From assembly GCA_945859605.1 (NCBI GenBank), contig OX243824.1, positions 25,790,314 to 25,854,313 of the forward strand: 64,000 bases of DNA, written 5' to 3'. This document shows positions 1 to 11,429 of the stretch, in pieces. The stretch's first letter is position 1. Each line of letters starts with the position of its first letter. Source of the DNA: Lumbricus rubellus (Eukaryota; Annelida; Clitellata; Crassiclitellata; Lumbricidae). The notes below the pieces were generated by a model. It ran no database searches, was not told the origin of the DNA, and worked only from the letters and a program-made list of their open reading frames with translations. A program made the position numbers and the translations under genes.

Positions 1-84
1 ACATACATACATACATACATACATACATACATACATACATGCATACATACATACATACATACATACATACATACATACATACAT
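1..84. repeat. (ACAT)n microsatellite, cut by window edge
   Basis: The window opens inside a nearly pure ACAT tetranucleotide array with one GCAT variant unit. The left end is not visible. It belongs to the same motif class as the arrays near 0.8, 11.0 and 26.3 kb. Open frames across it are periodic artefacts. Confidence 0.97.
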
Positions 85-800
85 TCACTGGACCTACACA
101 AGTTTAAACTTACACACAGAAAGTGGCGGTTTCTTGGTTATTAAGTTGAATTTTTTGTTCTTAACCAATTTTTTTGGCTATTCTAAGACCTGTGTGAACA
201 TTTATGCGGATTTATTTCAGTTGTTTTGAGTTGGCGTAGGCTACGTAGCAAAAAAATATGTTTCTTGATAAATCGAAATATTTAAATATGCAATGTTCAA
301 CAAAGAAAAATTAAGTGAAGTCAACTCGTATTTTAATATTATGGTAATGCAAAACAACACCACAAGCATCCTAAAGGTAGTTATGATGAATATTTTAAAA
401 AGGCATTTCAATATTGAAAAATAAGAGAATTTTCATACCGCCATTTTAAACTGACGCTGGCCACATAAGGGTTAGTGGTTTTCGCCAATCATAATTATCC
501 ACTATGTCCTCCATTGTGGGTTTCCAGCTGTGTTTGCCTAAAAATACTTTTATGTCAGATTGTAAAGTTGCATAATATAACATTATACACGGGATCCGGA
601 CAATACCCCCCTATCACCCCCTGCCATTACCCTCACCATTACCATTCCGTAGGGCATTACCCCCACCATTACACCCCATCTGCTTACATTTAGGTTCAGT
701 GTATATATGCATGTATGTATGTATGTATACGGTATTCGTTTTATTGAGAAAAACAATCTGACAATAACGCAGAAATGTTAACATGAGTGATAATGAATAA
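85..800. other. AT-rich stretch, no gene seen
   Basis: The sequence is AT-rich with short open frames only, none with a recognisable domain or a plausible splice pattern. A C-rich patch near 600-680 is low complexity (CCCCCATTACC-like). Confidence 0.5.
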
Positions 801-809
801 TTAAATTTC

Positions 810-810
<1 letters not shown>

Positions 811-840
<30 letters not shown>

Positions 841-1191
841 TGTATGTATGTATGTATGTATGTATGTATGTATGTATGTATGTATGTATGTATGTATGTA
901 TGTATGTATGTATGTATGTATGTATGCATGCATACATGCATGCATGCATGCATGCATGCATGCATGTATGTATGTATGTATGTATGCATGCATGCATGCA
1001 TGTATGTATGTATGTATGTATGTATGTATGTATGTATGTATGTATGTATGTATGTACTATGTATGTATGTATGTATGTATGTGTGTGTGTATGTATGTAT
1101 GTATGTATGTATGTATGTATGTATGTATGTATGTATGTATGTACTATGTATGTATGTATGTATGTATGTACGTATGCATACATACATACGC
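811..1191. repeat. (ATGT)n microsatellite with ATGC variants
   Basis: About 380 bp of ATGT units with blocks of ATGC and a short TGTG run. It lies immediately upstream of the first glycosyltransferase-like gene. The overlapping open frames on both strands are products of the 4-bp period and are not genes. Confidence 0.97.
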
Positions 1192-1325
1192 AGCATATAT
1201 CGCATATGGTGGAATATTGCCTGAGCAATCTGTGTAAACTCAATATACAATAGTTTTAAGCGGATGTCTCACAAATTTAAAACCATAATGTAAAACCTTA
1301 ACTGTTTATTTATTTTAACTTTTAG

Positions 1326-1437
1326 AACACAAAGGTGCGAAGAATCATCTACTGTGATGTTAACTTAAGGAGAGGCAAGCAGCCCACGTTGTATTATTAC
1401 AAATTTCAAGCACACCATAATATTATACGACGCCAAT
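1326..1437 (+). other. Probable 5'-UTR exon start of first glycosyltransferase-like gene
   Basis: A T-rich tract ending in TTTTAG at 1325 is followed by a segment that is highly similar to the segment before the second paralogue. There the matching tract ends in TTTGTAG at 21312. Both look like 3' splice acceptors, so each gene probably has a spliced 5' UTR. Similarity between the two loci extends upstream to about 1190 and 20790. This is inferred from paralogue conservation; the upstream exon is not identified. Confidence 0.5.
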
Positions 1438-2508
1438 ATGCGGATTTCAAGGCTATGTAAGCTAAATAAAGGCCTGTTCACTGCCATATCTGTCGTCTTC
1501 ATCTACTGCAGTATAAGGATTTTAGGATTTGTTAAATCTGAATGGAGTAGTTTTAGTTTCCACCGTAAGGAAACGTTGGTTCCGCAGTGTCTAACTGGAA
1601 CACCGTGCGTTTACGAAGACGAAGTTGACTTCAGAATAATTGTCATAACGTACAACAGAGCAGAGTCGTTGATGAAGTTGTTAAAAACTATTGACGAAGT
1701 TGAGTTGGACGGAGACAAAGCGGCTTTGGAAATCTGGATAGACAGAAGCAAGAATGGTCAAGTACACAACGAAACTGTTGAAGCTGCCCATTCATTTAAG
1801 TGGCGACATGGAACAACTCGAGTTCATATACAGAATGCTCATGCAGGAATCTATGGACAGTGGATAGATACATGGAGACCAAGAGATCCTGATTCCAAGG
1901 AACTGGCGCTGATCTTAGAGGATGACATCAGTGTTTCAAAGTACAGCTATCGTTGGATTAAAGCTATTCATAACTTTTATGATTCAAGAAACGACTTCTC
2001 TGGAGCTACACTTACTAGTGACGAACAGAAATCTCATGATGGTTCCTACAACCCGTTGGCAGCTCCAAAAAACGAGACTGTCTTTATGTACAAATGCTTT
2101 GGAACATGGGGTTTCTCTCCTAAGCCATCCGTGTGGAAAGAGTTTCAAGATTGGTACCATGTGCATATTAACAAGCCTAAATTTCATCCATATATTCCTG
2201 GTAGTATTTCAACGGAGTGGTATAAGGGCTATGAAGCAAGTGGAGCAGCTGACTCTATGTGGGAACAATGGTTCTTGTATTTCATTTATTCTCAGAAACT
2301 CTTCAGCATATACAACAATCTGAAAGTGTACAACAATGACACTGCATCTTGTCTTTGCATTAATCGTCGTGAGGTTGGTCTGCACGTCGGTTCAAAGGGC
2401 AGAGAGGACTACTGCAAACTGTTGGACAGATGGGATGACAAGTACGTGACACTCTCGCATGACATCACAAAACTGGACTGGAGTGGGAAAATAATAGCCA
2501 AATACTAA
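1438..2508 (+). CDS. Type II membrane glycosyltransferase-like protein, paralogue 1
   Basis: Intact 356-residue single-exon coding region. A short basic N terminus (MRISRLCKLNKG) is followed by one hydrophobic segment at about residues 13-33, so a Golgi type II signal anchor is likely. The lumenal part begins FRIIVITYNRAESL, the usual opening of GT-A nucleotide-sugar transferases, and carries LILEDDI near residues 157-163, which fits an acidic metal/nucleotide-sugar motif of the DXD kind. NET and NDT sequons fit lumenal exposure. The start is supported by the paralogue at 21437, which aligns from the same Met and is about 87% identical by eye. The exact family and substrate are not recognised; it resembles uncharacterised invertebrate GT2-like proteins. 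An AATAAA signal follows at 2806. Confidence 0.85.
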   Translation: MRISRLCKLNKGLFTAISVVFIYCSIRILGFVKSEWSSFSFHRKETLVPQCLTGTPCVYEDEVDFRIIVITYNRAESLMKLLKTIDEVELDGDKAALEIWIDRSKNGQVHNETVEAAHSFKWRHGTTRVHIQNAHAGIYGQWIDTWRPRDPDSKELALILEDDISVSKYSYRWIKAIHNFYDSRNDFSGATLTSDEQKSHDGSYNPLAAPKNETVFMYKCFGTWGFSPKPSVWKEFQDWYHVHINKPKFHPYIPGSISTEWYKGYEASGAADSMWEQWFLYFIYSQKLFSIYNNLKVYNNDTASCLCINRREVGLHVGSKGREDYCKLLDRWDDKYVTLSHDITKLDWSGKIIAKY

Positions 2509-2805
2509 CAGACCAGATGATATATATCACCATCCATAATATTCTGAAGCAACTGGATATTATTTAATTTTGTTTGTAATGGCTATTGCACCAATGTTTA
2601 ACGCACTAAGTTCTACCAACGTCTTTTGCCTCTCTTTCAGTCTTTTGCTGTGTGTAGCCTATTGACCTTTATTACTAAACCTCAATCAAGGACTTTCTAA
2701 CACAAAACTGGTTCCCTGTGAACAGTCTGTGTTCAATTGTTCATCCATTATTTTCACTCACAACGATAGATGTCGCTAGATGTCGCCCCACTTAAAATTC
2801 AGTTT

Positions 2806-2811
2806 AATAAA
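2806..2811 (+). promoter_or_regulatory. Polyadenylation signal AATAAA
   Basis: AATAAA lies about 300 bases after the stop codon of the first glycosyltransferase-like gene, followed by T-rich sequence. It is the best candidate 3' end. Confidence 0.6.
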
Positions 2812-2828
2812 GATCATGTTTTCAACAT

Positions 2829-4020
2829 CTAAAGGCATTTATTATTTTATTTTGTAAACATGATTATTCGTCAATCTGCAGTCTTCATAGATGTAATTAT
2901 TAAAAGGCTTTTATTTTGCAAGTATAAAGATGTGGAATTTTCGGAACTCAAATTATTATCGCCAACAAACTTGTACAAAACGGCAAAAGAAGAAGATTCC
3001 GGTCCTGCGTATAAAGTTTATAAACGGTGCTTCAGCCTCTGATCTAACTCTAGGCTATCTGAGACAAGGCATACGCGTTCGTGCACTAAATTCTTTAATC
3101 AAAATATCGTTTGACATACGGCAAGTGCTTCCGCTCGCATGCACATAATTATTAACATCACACAATGCACATGTGTCCCAATATGAGTTCGTGGCAGGAT
3201 TACTAAACAGAATACATCGCTGAAGAGTCACAGACACACAAACTATGGGCCATAATTATTTGGTTGACAGTACATATAGAAAGTATTTTTAAGTCGGTGA
3301 TTTCAAAAATCTTGAACCCATATATTATATGCTTAGCAGCCATATCTGCCTTTTAGATTTGGAATTAATCGCTTGGGGCCCAACGACCGCGATGCGCACA
3401 AACAAAAGTTGAGATAAAGTCTAGTGTCTGGTTTCACAATACACTGATTTTAATTAAGACTGGAGAAATCTCAGCAATGTGCAGAAAGCAGGAGAATAGC
3501 CTACACATATAGCAGAGAAATCTTTGTTTTGCATCTCACTTATGCCTCTGGCGAAGATTATGCCAGTATAATATAAACCAATATTTTTGGTTTTTCACTA
3601 TCAGTGTCTCGCTCTTTAAAAACATTTCTTTTCCCCGGAGTTTTTCGTGCTGAATAGTTATTCAAATCTTTGTAGGATTTCAATTGACAATAATCTCACT
3701 AACAGTTAAAACGGGGGACAAGAAATAATTCGGATGTATATATTACTTGTCTACGAGGTCATTTTGTTTATAGAGCACCTTTTACACGTACATGTAGCCT
3801 ACTATAGCTTCCTTGCAGACCAGCATGCAACTATTAAACATGTGTAATAGTTTTGCAGCTTTTGATAGCAATTGGTTATCTACATGTTTTGTTCTCACAT
3901 TGGACTACCAGCACATGTTTATTATGGGGGTTTCATTAGTTCCTTTTAGTTTCATATATAGGAATAACACATATTGTCATTAATACCATTGTCTGTGGCA
4001 TTGATTTCCCATTGTCTTCC
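2829..4020. other. Intergenic, no gene seen
   Basis: AT-rich sequence with small open frames that show no domain, no conserved neighbour and no splice pattern. Confidence 0.5.
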
Positions 4021-4272
4021 TCAACGCGGGGGTGGATGGTTTCCCTTGCTAAAAAAAGACTATCGACCTACCCGTAATGACCCTGATCAATCAACCCCAA
4101 ACACCGGAAGTGAAAGAAAATTATTGAGCAGGCGGACAAACGTTTTATGCACGGTGCCCAGATCTCCCGTCATGCATTGCAAAGCGAGGCAATCAGACGA
4201 AGAAAGCGAAGAAAACTCTTTGTTTCCCGCTAAAGCAATTAATTCGCAACGAAACAAAGAACGACATTCAGA

Positions 4273-4327
4273 GCCATGCGCCGTCGCAAAAGCGCCGCCG
4301 CCGTCGCCGCTGCCGACGGCGCATGGC
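4273..4327. repeat. GC-rich perfect hairpin in a CpG-rich patch
   Basis: A 14-base arm, GCCATGCGCCGTCG, is repeated exactly as its reverse complement at 4314-4327, enclosing a GCCGCCGCCGTCGCC-type loop. The surrounding 4.17-4.33 kb is richer in CpG than its neighbours. Open frames at 3974-4483 and 4276-4461 cover it but have no recognisable domain. Confidence 0.7.
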
Positions 4328-4489
4328 TTCAATTTACTCGCGAACCGGAAGTGGGCATTGTGGCGAACGGTCAGATTCAGCTTCTCAATCGCATTAATAT
4401 CGATGGCTGGATTAAAAGTTTTAATTCAAACGACAGGCGCTGCACGGTATTTAAAAACTGAATGGCGTAGGCTAAATAGATAGACAGAG

Positions 4490-4495
4490 AAGCAC

Positions 4496-4534
<39 letters not shown>

Positions 4535-4830
4535 GGCAGGCACACAGACAGACAGATAGGCAAGCAAACTGATGGACGAATAATAAACACTTGGACAAGG
4601 AAATAGACATAATGATGTAGAGATAATATAGACAAACCTAGTTGGGCATGCAGAAAGACCAAACAGACAACCAGATAGACAACCATACAGACAGACAGAC
4701 GTACAAATATATACACCATAGGATATATTAAACAGATGAACAGACATAAAAATAGAGAGATAGAGGCAAGCAGAGAGACAGAGGCAGACGAACAGACAGA
4801 GAAGCAGACAGAGGAACAGACAAACGGGTA
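4490..4830. repeat. (CAGA)n microsatellite and degenerate flank
   Basis: A pure CAGA run at about 4496-4543 decays rightwards into imperfect CAGA/TAGACA sequence. The overlapping minus-strand frames rich in C, L, S and V are repeat artefacts. Confidence 0.9.
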
Positions 4831-4872
4831 AACAGTCAGTCACGGAATGTTGTTATTCGCGTGCCTTGAGAT

Positions 4873-5240
4873 CATAGGCGTAGGGGACATCTCAACGTTG
4901 GGGGGGGGCAAAAATGAGACTTTTGCCCGAAAAATTTTTTTGGTCCGGCCGAAATCCTAAGAAAAATTTCCGTTACGTTTGCCCGAAAATTCTGACGACT
5001 TTTTTAGTCATCCGGGCAAAATCTTCTGAAATTTCACATTACTTTTTGCTCGAAAGGTCTGACGACCATTTTTGTTCGGGCAAGTCTGATTTTTCGGGCA
5101 AGAAGACCCGGAAAAATAAAAAAGTAAAACTTTTCTAAAACTTTTTTTTATTTTTCCGGGTCTGCTTGCCCGAAAAATCAGACTTGCCCGAAATTTGGGG
5201 GGCATTTGCCCCCTCTGGACCCCCGTCTCCTACGCCTATG
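4873..5240. mobile_element. hAT-type non-autonomous element, 368 bp, 8-bp target duplication
   Basis: The ends are CATAGGCGTAGGGGAC and its near-exact inverse GTCTCCTACGCCTATG. The flanks carry an identical 8-bp duplication, CTTGAGAT (4865-4872 and 5241-5248). The interior is a long imperfect inverted repeat of TTGCCCGAAAA-type sequence with no transposase. An 8-bp duplication and short inverted ends are diagnostic of hAT elements. Confidence 0.92.
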
Positions 5241-5702
5241 CTTGAGATGACATAACCACCATGCAAGGATTCAAAGTTGCCACGCGTCTGTACAAAAGTA
5301 TAACAATTAATTATAATTAATTAGCAGAACAAAGAAATCGTTATTTAATTAACTCTATAAATGCACCTAATAACCCACGGAGGACGTATGGAGCGCATAG
5401 CACCATCAGCACCATCTCCATCGTATCTTCCCACAGCTGGCACCGTCCAAGCTTGGAAACAATAGAAAGAGACTCATTTGTTAGCAGCAGACAATGGTTT
5501 CAGCTTGGCAGACGATTGCCCAATGAGTTACCGGTATGGTCTAAAGAGATCTGCAGAGGCCATTCAATAACAATTGCTATTGTTTAATGAATTATTATGG
5601 AACCTTTGCTTCCTTTGTCATCAATTCCCACATTGTCTACCATTTGGGCGCTTCAATAGCTATAGCTAAATATCCCTGCGTGTCTCTTTTCTTTCTCCTC
5701 TT

Positions 5703-5850
5703 CTTCACTCATCTCTGTCTGTCTATCTGTCTGTCTACCTGTCTGTCTGTCTGTCTGTCTACATGCCTGTATGTCCGGCTGTCTTTCTCCATGTCTGTCT
5801 CCCTGCCAGTCTGTCTCTGCTTGGCTGCCTATACCGTCCGGTATGTATGT
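5703..5850. repeat. (CTGT)n microsatellite
   Basis: CTGT/CTGC-rich tract that abuts the 5'-truncated end of the CR1-like copy that follows. The N terminus of the long open frame starting at 5763 reads through this tract and is not real protein. Confidence 0.85.
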
Positions 5851-7237
5851 CTAAGACTCTTGAGAGACTTGTATCCATGCAACTTCTTCCCTATCTTGAG
5901 AAATCGGGTCTCCTTCCATCCCACCAGTCTGGCTATAGGGCTAATCACTCTACGGAAACAGCCCTCCTTTCCATGCTTTCTGATATTTACTCTGCTGTTG
6001 ACAAGTCTCAAGTCACTCTTTTGGCTCTCTTCGACGTCTCTGCAGCCTTTGACATGGTTGATCATGAGATTCTCTTGCAACGACTTGAAACATCCTGCGG
6101 ACTCAAGGGTTCTCCTCTCCTTTGGTTTCGGTCCTACCTGTCTGATCGCACCCAAATGATCATCTCTGGTGACTCTAGGACTCAGTGGGTCCCTGTTGTC
6201 TTGGGTGTTCCTCAGGGTTCTGTCCTAGGCCCACTCCTTTTCATCCTTTACACGGCTGGCATTACCTCTCTTTTTCCTGGCCACTCTGCAACTGGCCACC
6301 TTTTCGCTGATGATGTCCAAGCCTATGTCCATGGACCCTCTTCTGCTCAACTCCTTCTTGCAGGTCGAATTGATGCTCTATCACAAGATCTTCATCTGTG
6401 GATGTCATCTAATCGTCTTTCTTTGAACTCTTCCAAAACCCAGTTGATTTGGTTTGGCACTCCTCAACAGCTTCAAAAACTTGACTACACACTGCTCTCT
6501 CAAACTTTTCCTCACTTCAACTTCTCCTCCAGTGTTCGTGACCTAGGTGTCACCCTAGATAGTTCTCTTACCTTCACTGAGCACATTGCCAATCTTACTC
6601 GCTCTTCCTACTTCCAGCTAAGGCGTCTCAGGGCTATTCGCAAATCTGTCACATCTTCGATCTTTACCTCAATTGTTCATGCTTTTGTCTGTTCTCGGCT
6701 TGACTATTGTAATTCTGTTCTTATTGGTCTACCCAAGGTTCGCCTAGCTCCTCTGCAATCTGTACTCAATGCTGCCGCTAGGCTCATTGCCCGCCTTCCT
6801 CGATTCTCCCACATTTCTTCATTCATGACTGAACAACTTCACTGGCTTCCATTCTCGACCCGTATACAATTTAAGGTCCTAATTTTGGTCATCAAGTCTC
6901 AAATGGGTCTTGCTCCGAAGTATCTGTGTGATCAGATACTTCGCCCCCCTTCTGCCACTTCGCTGCGTCCTCTTAGGTCCTCTGATCGGCTTGACCTCTT
7001 TGTCCCGCGAGTCAGGACCGCCATGGCGCAATCCAGATCATTTGCCTGCATTGGTCCCTCTCTATGGAATGGGCTTCCCCCATCAGTTCGCTCTGCCATC
7101 CTCTCTGGTAGTGTATCCTCATCTTTCTCTCGTCTAAAAATTTGCCTTTTTCTCGGAGATGAACGCACTGGGAGCGCTTCTGAAAGGCTCTTGCTGCAAG
7201 AAGCGCTTTATAAATTATCAGATAAGATAAGATAAGA
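5850..7237 (+). mobile_element. CR1/L2-type LINE, 5'-truncated copy with open reverse-transcriptase frame
   Basis: An open frame continues to 7235 and begins inside the reverse transcriptase at KTLERLVSMQLLPYLEK. Landmarks are SAAFDMVDHEILLQRL, GVPQGSVLGPLLF and FADDVQAY, which are the RT fingers/palm boxes. The endonuclease half is missing. It ends with the conserved CR1 tail (GGGAGCGCTTCTGAAAGG, AAGCGCTTTATAAAT) and a (GATAA)n terminus. It is a close relative of the 360-bp copy at 56106-56465 and a more distant one of the full-length minus-strand element at 38.5-41.7 kb. The RT frame is undamaged, so the copy is fairly young but dead because of its truncation. Confidence 0.9.
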
Positions 7238-7239
7238 TG

Positions 7240-8300
7240 TCTGTCTATGCCTCGCTGTCACTCAATTGCCCACCCATTTACTCGCTCACTCACTCACTAC
7301 AACCATCCCCCCAGTTTCTCACGTAGAACATAAAAACCAACGGTAACGCGCTATGCAAATGCGCTATACAAATGCGCCTACACCGGCCCCCTGGTGACTG
7401 CCAGAAACTCTTCGCAACATAGACACAGTGCTGGACTGTATAATAGAGATGGCTCACCGATCTTCAGCAAGAGCCAGAGACCAGCATCAGCATCAGCTGC
7501 AGCTGTACACAAATCGCTTTCAATGATCGGCGTAAACTTGATTATAAAGCAATCGTCAATGCATGCGGAGGATGCGCTGCGTTCTAATTATGATTTATTT
7601 GCTTAAGGCATCGCTAAGCTGTAATATAATACGATGCCAGGACGTCGTCAGCATCTTAGTTTGAAGTCACTCACAGTGTATAGCGATGCAACCATCACGA
7701 CAGATATGTCTAATATGTATAATAAATTATGTCTTTATATTGTATACATATTATCATAAATATATGTGCATATATATGTCTGTATATAAATATATATACT
7801 ATATATAATATAGGCCCATACATATATTTATGTAGGCCACGGTATGTGTATTGTATAGGCCTACATACACATATATACATAGATTAGATACACTTGATGT
7901 ATACAGTTATACACGCATAATTATGCAAATAAATGCATGCACGTGTATTATCTCTATTACACAGACATTTCGGTGCTATGGGAAATAATCCTTTATGATA
8001 CAGTACTTAGCCTATATCAAACTATTGTGCCACTATCAGATATACTGTCAAAATCACATGACAAAACACTCTGCTCATGAACAGTATTTTCAAACTCGCA
8101 TTCCGACCGCACATTGCAGATAATAACTCTAAATTTTGTTTCTATCACATCAGGGCAAAATACGTCACATCATCATAATGCAGGTCGACTCTGACTATGA
8201 ATAGATCGCAAACCATTGCCTGTTTTCTTGCCTCCTCTCGCAGCAGTTGATTGCATGTTAATTCGGTTTTGTGTGTGCTAATTCGGTTTTTCTACATGTA
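7240..8300. other. Intergenic, no gene seen
   Basis: Mixed low-complexity sequence. About 7700-7930 is TATA/ATAT-rich. Short open frames carry no recognisable domain. Confidence 0.5.
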
Positions 8301-8769
8301 TGTCCATCAGACATCAAGCTCAATTACTCTACAAACGCAACGCATACAAAACTACTTCGTTCGGGTTGTGTTCCGCATTCCAATATATAATCCAACACGC
8401 TCCACATGCAGTCCCACTCATCGGCTGCATTGGCTTCCTGTTGAATTCAGGATAAAACTTAAATTGATCTGTTGGACCCACACAACGCTCATCATCAAAC
8501 ACACCTTCCTACATTCATTCAGGGCATACCCGTCAGGACCGCTATGGCTCTATCCAGATCATTTTTGGTCCTGCATTGACACTCCTTTGGAGTCCTTCCG
8601 ATGGAATGGACTTCCCCATCAGTTCGCTCTGCCATTCTCTCTCGTAGTCTTTCGTCATAATAATTATTTCTCGTCTCAAAACCTTCCTTTTTCATCGGGG
8701 TCGCACGCACTGGGAGCGCTTCTGAAAGGCTTTGGTTGCGAGAAGGGCTTCAGAAGCTATCAGATACAA
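8300..8769 (+). mobile_element. CR1-type LINE, degraded 3' end, interrupted by a hAT insertion
   Basis: Frameshifted sequence related to the C-terminal RT/post-RT region (HRLHWLPVEFRIK, WNGLPHQF) and the CR1 3' tail GGGAGCGCTTCTGAAAGG near 8711. The tail continues as GATACAATACAATAC-type units, now split by the element at 8770-9142. The last tail units are at 9143-9160. Frame breaks and mismatches show that this copy is older than the one at 5850. Confidence 0.75.
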
Positions 8770-9142
8770 CAGTGGTTCCCAAAGTGGTGGTCCACGGACC
8801 GGTGCCGGTCCGCGGAGGTATGATCGCCGGTCCGCGGAGAAGAGTTAAAAATAAAAAATTAACTGTAATGATTGGTTTATTTGTTTGAAATAGTGAAATT
8901 ATTGTTCTAATTGCTGTCCAAAATTTATTCAAATTTCTGTCTTAATATTTAAACATTTGAAGAAATCAACGCGCCTTATTTTAACTTGCCAGATGGCGAA
9001 TTAAAGAATTATATTTTTTCTAAATTTACTACATTGATGCTTATTTGTGTTGATCATCGCCATTAAGGCCTAAGTTAGCGGTCCGTGAGCTTCACCAAAA
9101 ATTATTGCCGGTCCGTGGCCTGCTGAAGTTTGGGAACCACTG
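8770..9142. mobile_element. hAT-type non-autonomous element, 373 bp, 8-bp target duplication
   Basis: Inverted ends CAGTGGTTCCCAAAGTGG and TTTGGGAACCACTG. The flanking duplication AGATACAA is exact (8762-8769 and 9143-9150). It is inserted in the microsatellite tail of a CR1 copy. The interior has GGTCCGCGG-type subterminal repeats and no coding capacity. The termini match the very common animal hAT/Charlie-like CAGTGGTTCCCAA end. Confidence 0.93.
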
Positions 9143-9159
9143 AGATACAATACAATACT

Positions 9160-9840
9160 AACTCCTTGCATCCTTCTTTTTGCCTGCATGTGACCACCTG
9201 CATGGAGTGCAACGAACGTGTCGCTTATAAGTCATGTTTGATCCAAACCAGTCATGCAGTAGAGATATCCTATAGGCCTATCAGCGGTTGTCAAAAATGT
9301 GTGTATGTATATGTGTGCACGCGCTCGCGAGTGCGTGCGTGTGTGCATGCTGCATGTGCGCACGTGTTGTTGATATATCAGACCTCGTTCATATAGCGCA
9401 TGTTTTCAGACACTGCAGGAGGTCGCTGACGTATATAAACTCACTGTAAACTCCCTGCATGTTTTGCTGTACTTTTCTGTCCTATATAATAATTGTTTTC
9501 TTCGCACATTGATGATGCTGGGCTGTCTGTTGCTTTGTATGCGTCTCTATCTGTCCTAATATGGCTGCGTCTGTTCTGATTTAATCTAAATACTTTTATA
9601 GCGCCAGCAAAATGCGGACGGATCGATCTGGAAGCACATCAAGGCGCTATAGAATGGCGTCTTTAGAGCCTAATAAACGCGTCGCACAGATGGCTAACTG
9701 GCTAACGAGAAAGCCACGATGGCTGTAGACACACACACACACGAATAGGTGGAGCCATAAATCTACATGTACTCAACACAAGCAAACGTCTGCTGCAGCC
9801 TATCCATAAATAATTCTACCTTAAGTTGCCAATTGAGTAT
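9160..9840. other. Intergenic, no gene seen
   Basis: Contains a short GT/GC alternating patch near 9300-9365 and a short (CA)n near 9730. No coding signal is recognised. Confidence 0.5.
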
Positions 9841-9852
9841 AGGCATCATCAT

Positions 9853-9882
9853 CGTCGTCGTCGTCGTCGTCGTCAAGATTCG

Positions 9883-9913
<31 letters not shown>

Positions 9914-10085
9914 AGTTGTTTAAAATATGGATGGATGTATGGATGGATAAATTGATAATAAGTGGGTGAATGCATATATGGATTGATGGACGGATGAATG
10001 GAAGAATGGAGGGTTAAATGAATGGATGAATGAATGAATGGGTGAATGAATGGATTGATGCACGGATGGATGGACGGATGGGCAT
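9853..10085. repeat. (CGT)n, (CAT)n and (ATGG)n low-complexity cluster
   Basis: A (CGT)n run, a (CAT)n run and then a degenerate (ATGG/ATGA)n tract to about 10085. Histidine- and valine-run frames here are artefacts. Confidence 0.9.
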
Positions 10086-10139
10086 TGGACATAAACACTG
10101 ACACAGATAGACAGGTAGGCATGACAATGGCACAATGGC

Positions 10140-10780
10140 ACATAGATATTTAGATAGATGGACAGCGAATGGCAGATAGTTAGATTTATATGGAAGAAAG
10201 AAAAGACATATAGGCCTAATCACTGTAATCAGGGCTTTTTAGCGTGCAGTTGTACATCATACGGGCTGTTGTAAATGGATTTGTGCAGTTGTTGAAGCAC
10301 TTCTGTACATTGAAAACTAGCAAAAAGATCATTGTCCTCCGATTGGAAGTAATTTACCAAGGGGCATGAGAAAGGAAAGGAGTTGTGCAGTTCTAAATAT
10401 TCCTCAAAAACAGCTCAGGGCCTAATATAATATATAATATTTATAATTAAATTATGTAAGATTATATATCATTATATATATATATAATTATATAGATACG
10501 GAGACAGTAAACAAATGAGAGATTCTCAGACGTGATTAACAGATCGACAGAATCCAATTCATGTTGTAAAATTGTTGTATAAGCTTATATCGATTTTAGA
10601 GAGTCATGCAATGACCCACTGGGAGTAGTTGTCTAAATCTGAAGGTTTTGCTTCGCTGCTTTACTGCCAACTGGGCGGCAGTAAACGACTGAAGCGTGGA
10701 AGAAACACAAGTCCATTCAAGTATATCCAAGCGCTGCTTTTCATGTCACATGCATAATTGCATATGTATGTAGCATGCAT
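10140..10780. other. Intergenic, no gene seen
   Basis: AT-rich sequence with a TATA dinucleotide patch near 10430-10500. Nothing else is recognised. Confidence 0.5.
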
Positions 10781-10831
10781 GTACGTATGCAATGTATGTA
10801 TGTATGTATGTATGTATGTATGTATGTATGT

Positions 10832-11026
10832 GCACTTGTTATAGCGCCCCTTCAAGCTTTCTAGTCAGAGGCGCTCCCGATGCAGAGCGGACACTGCATC
10901 GGAGTTTCACGCCGAAGCGCTGAGCAATTGTAAGTGAAGGACTTGCCCAAGGTCCTTACGCGGGGAGGTGGATTCGAACCTCGGACCTTCCGGCTTCAAG
11001 GCAACGACGCCACCAACTGCAATGCT
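10832..11026 (-). mobile_element. tRNA-derived SINE with CR1-like tail (family B), embedded in ATGT repeats
   Basis: Read on the minus strand, it starts with a polymerase III type head (GTGGTGGCGTCGTTGCC then a GGTTCGAATCC B box). It runs through ATGCAGTGTCCGCTCTGCAT and ends in GGGAGCGCCTCTGA plus GGGGCGCTATA, the same end as the CR1 LINEs of this window. The (CATA)n at 10785-10831 is its 3' tail, and the ATGT array at 11027 abuts its 5' end. Related copies are at 12669, 36236, 47675 and 59097. Confidence 0.85.
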
Positions 11027-11418
11027 ATGTATGTATGTATGTATGTATGTATGTATGTATGTATGTATGTATGTATGTATGTATGTATGTATGTATGTAT
11101 GTATGTATGTATGTATGTATGTATGTATGTATGTATGTATGTATGTATGTATGTATGTATGTATGTATGTATGTATGTATGTATGTATGTATGTATGTAT
11201 GTATGTATGTATGTATGTATGTATGTATGTATGTATGTATGTATGTATGTATGTATGTTTGTATGTATGTATGTATGACATGTATGTATGTATGTATGTA
11301 TGTATGTATGTATGTATGTATGTATGTATGTATGTATGTATGTATGCATGTATGTATGTATGTATGTATGTATGTATGTATGTATGCATGTATGTTTGTA
11401 AGTATGTATGTATGTATA
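11027..11418. repeat. (ATGT)n microsatellite, about 390 bp
   Basis: Long almost pure ATGT array with a few TTGT, ATGC and ATGACATG interruptions. All six-frame open frames over it (MYVC and YIHT periodic peptides) are artefacts. Confidence 0.97.
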
Positions 11419-11429
11419 ACAATCACCAA

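Noticed and set aside
811..1191. CRISPR-like array of regular repeats
   Set aside because: There are no spacers of defined length; these are simple tandem repeats in animal DNA.
811..1250. Long frames of MYVC/YIHT periodic peptides on both strands (also at 10907-11544 and 26218-26754)
   Set aside because: Purely the translation of ATGT/ACAT microsatellites; no start context, domain or conservation.
3974..4483. 169-codon and 61-codon frames in the CpG-rich patch
   Set aside because: No domain, and the frame runs into the CAGA repeat; retained only as a hairpin and composition note.
7700..7930. TATA-rich stretch as a promoter
   Set aside because: Simple AT dinucleotide low complexity with no gene in the right place.
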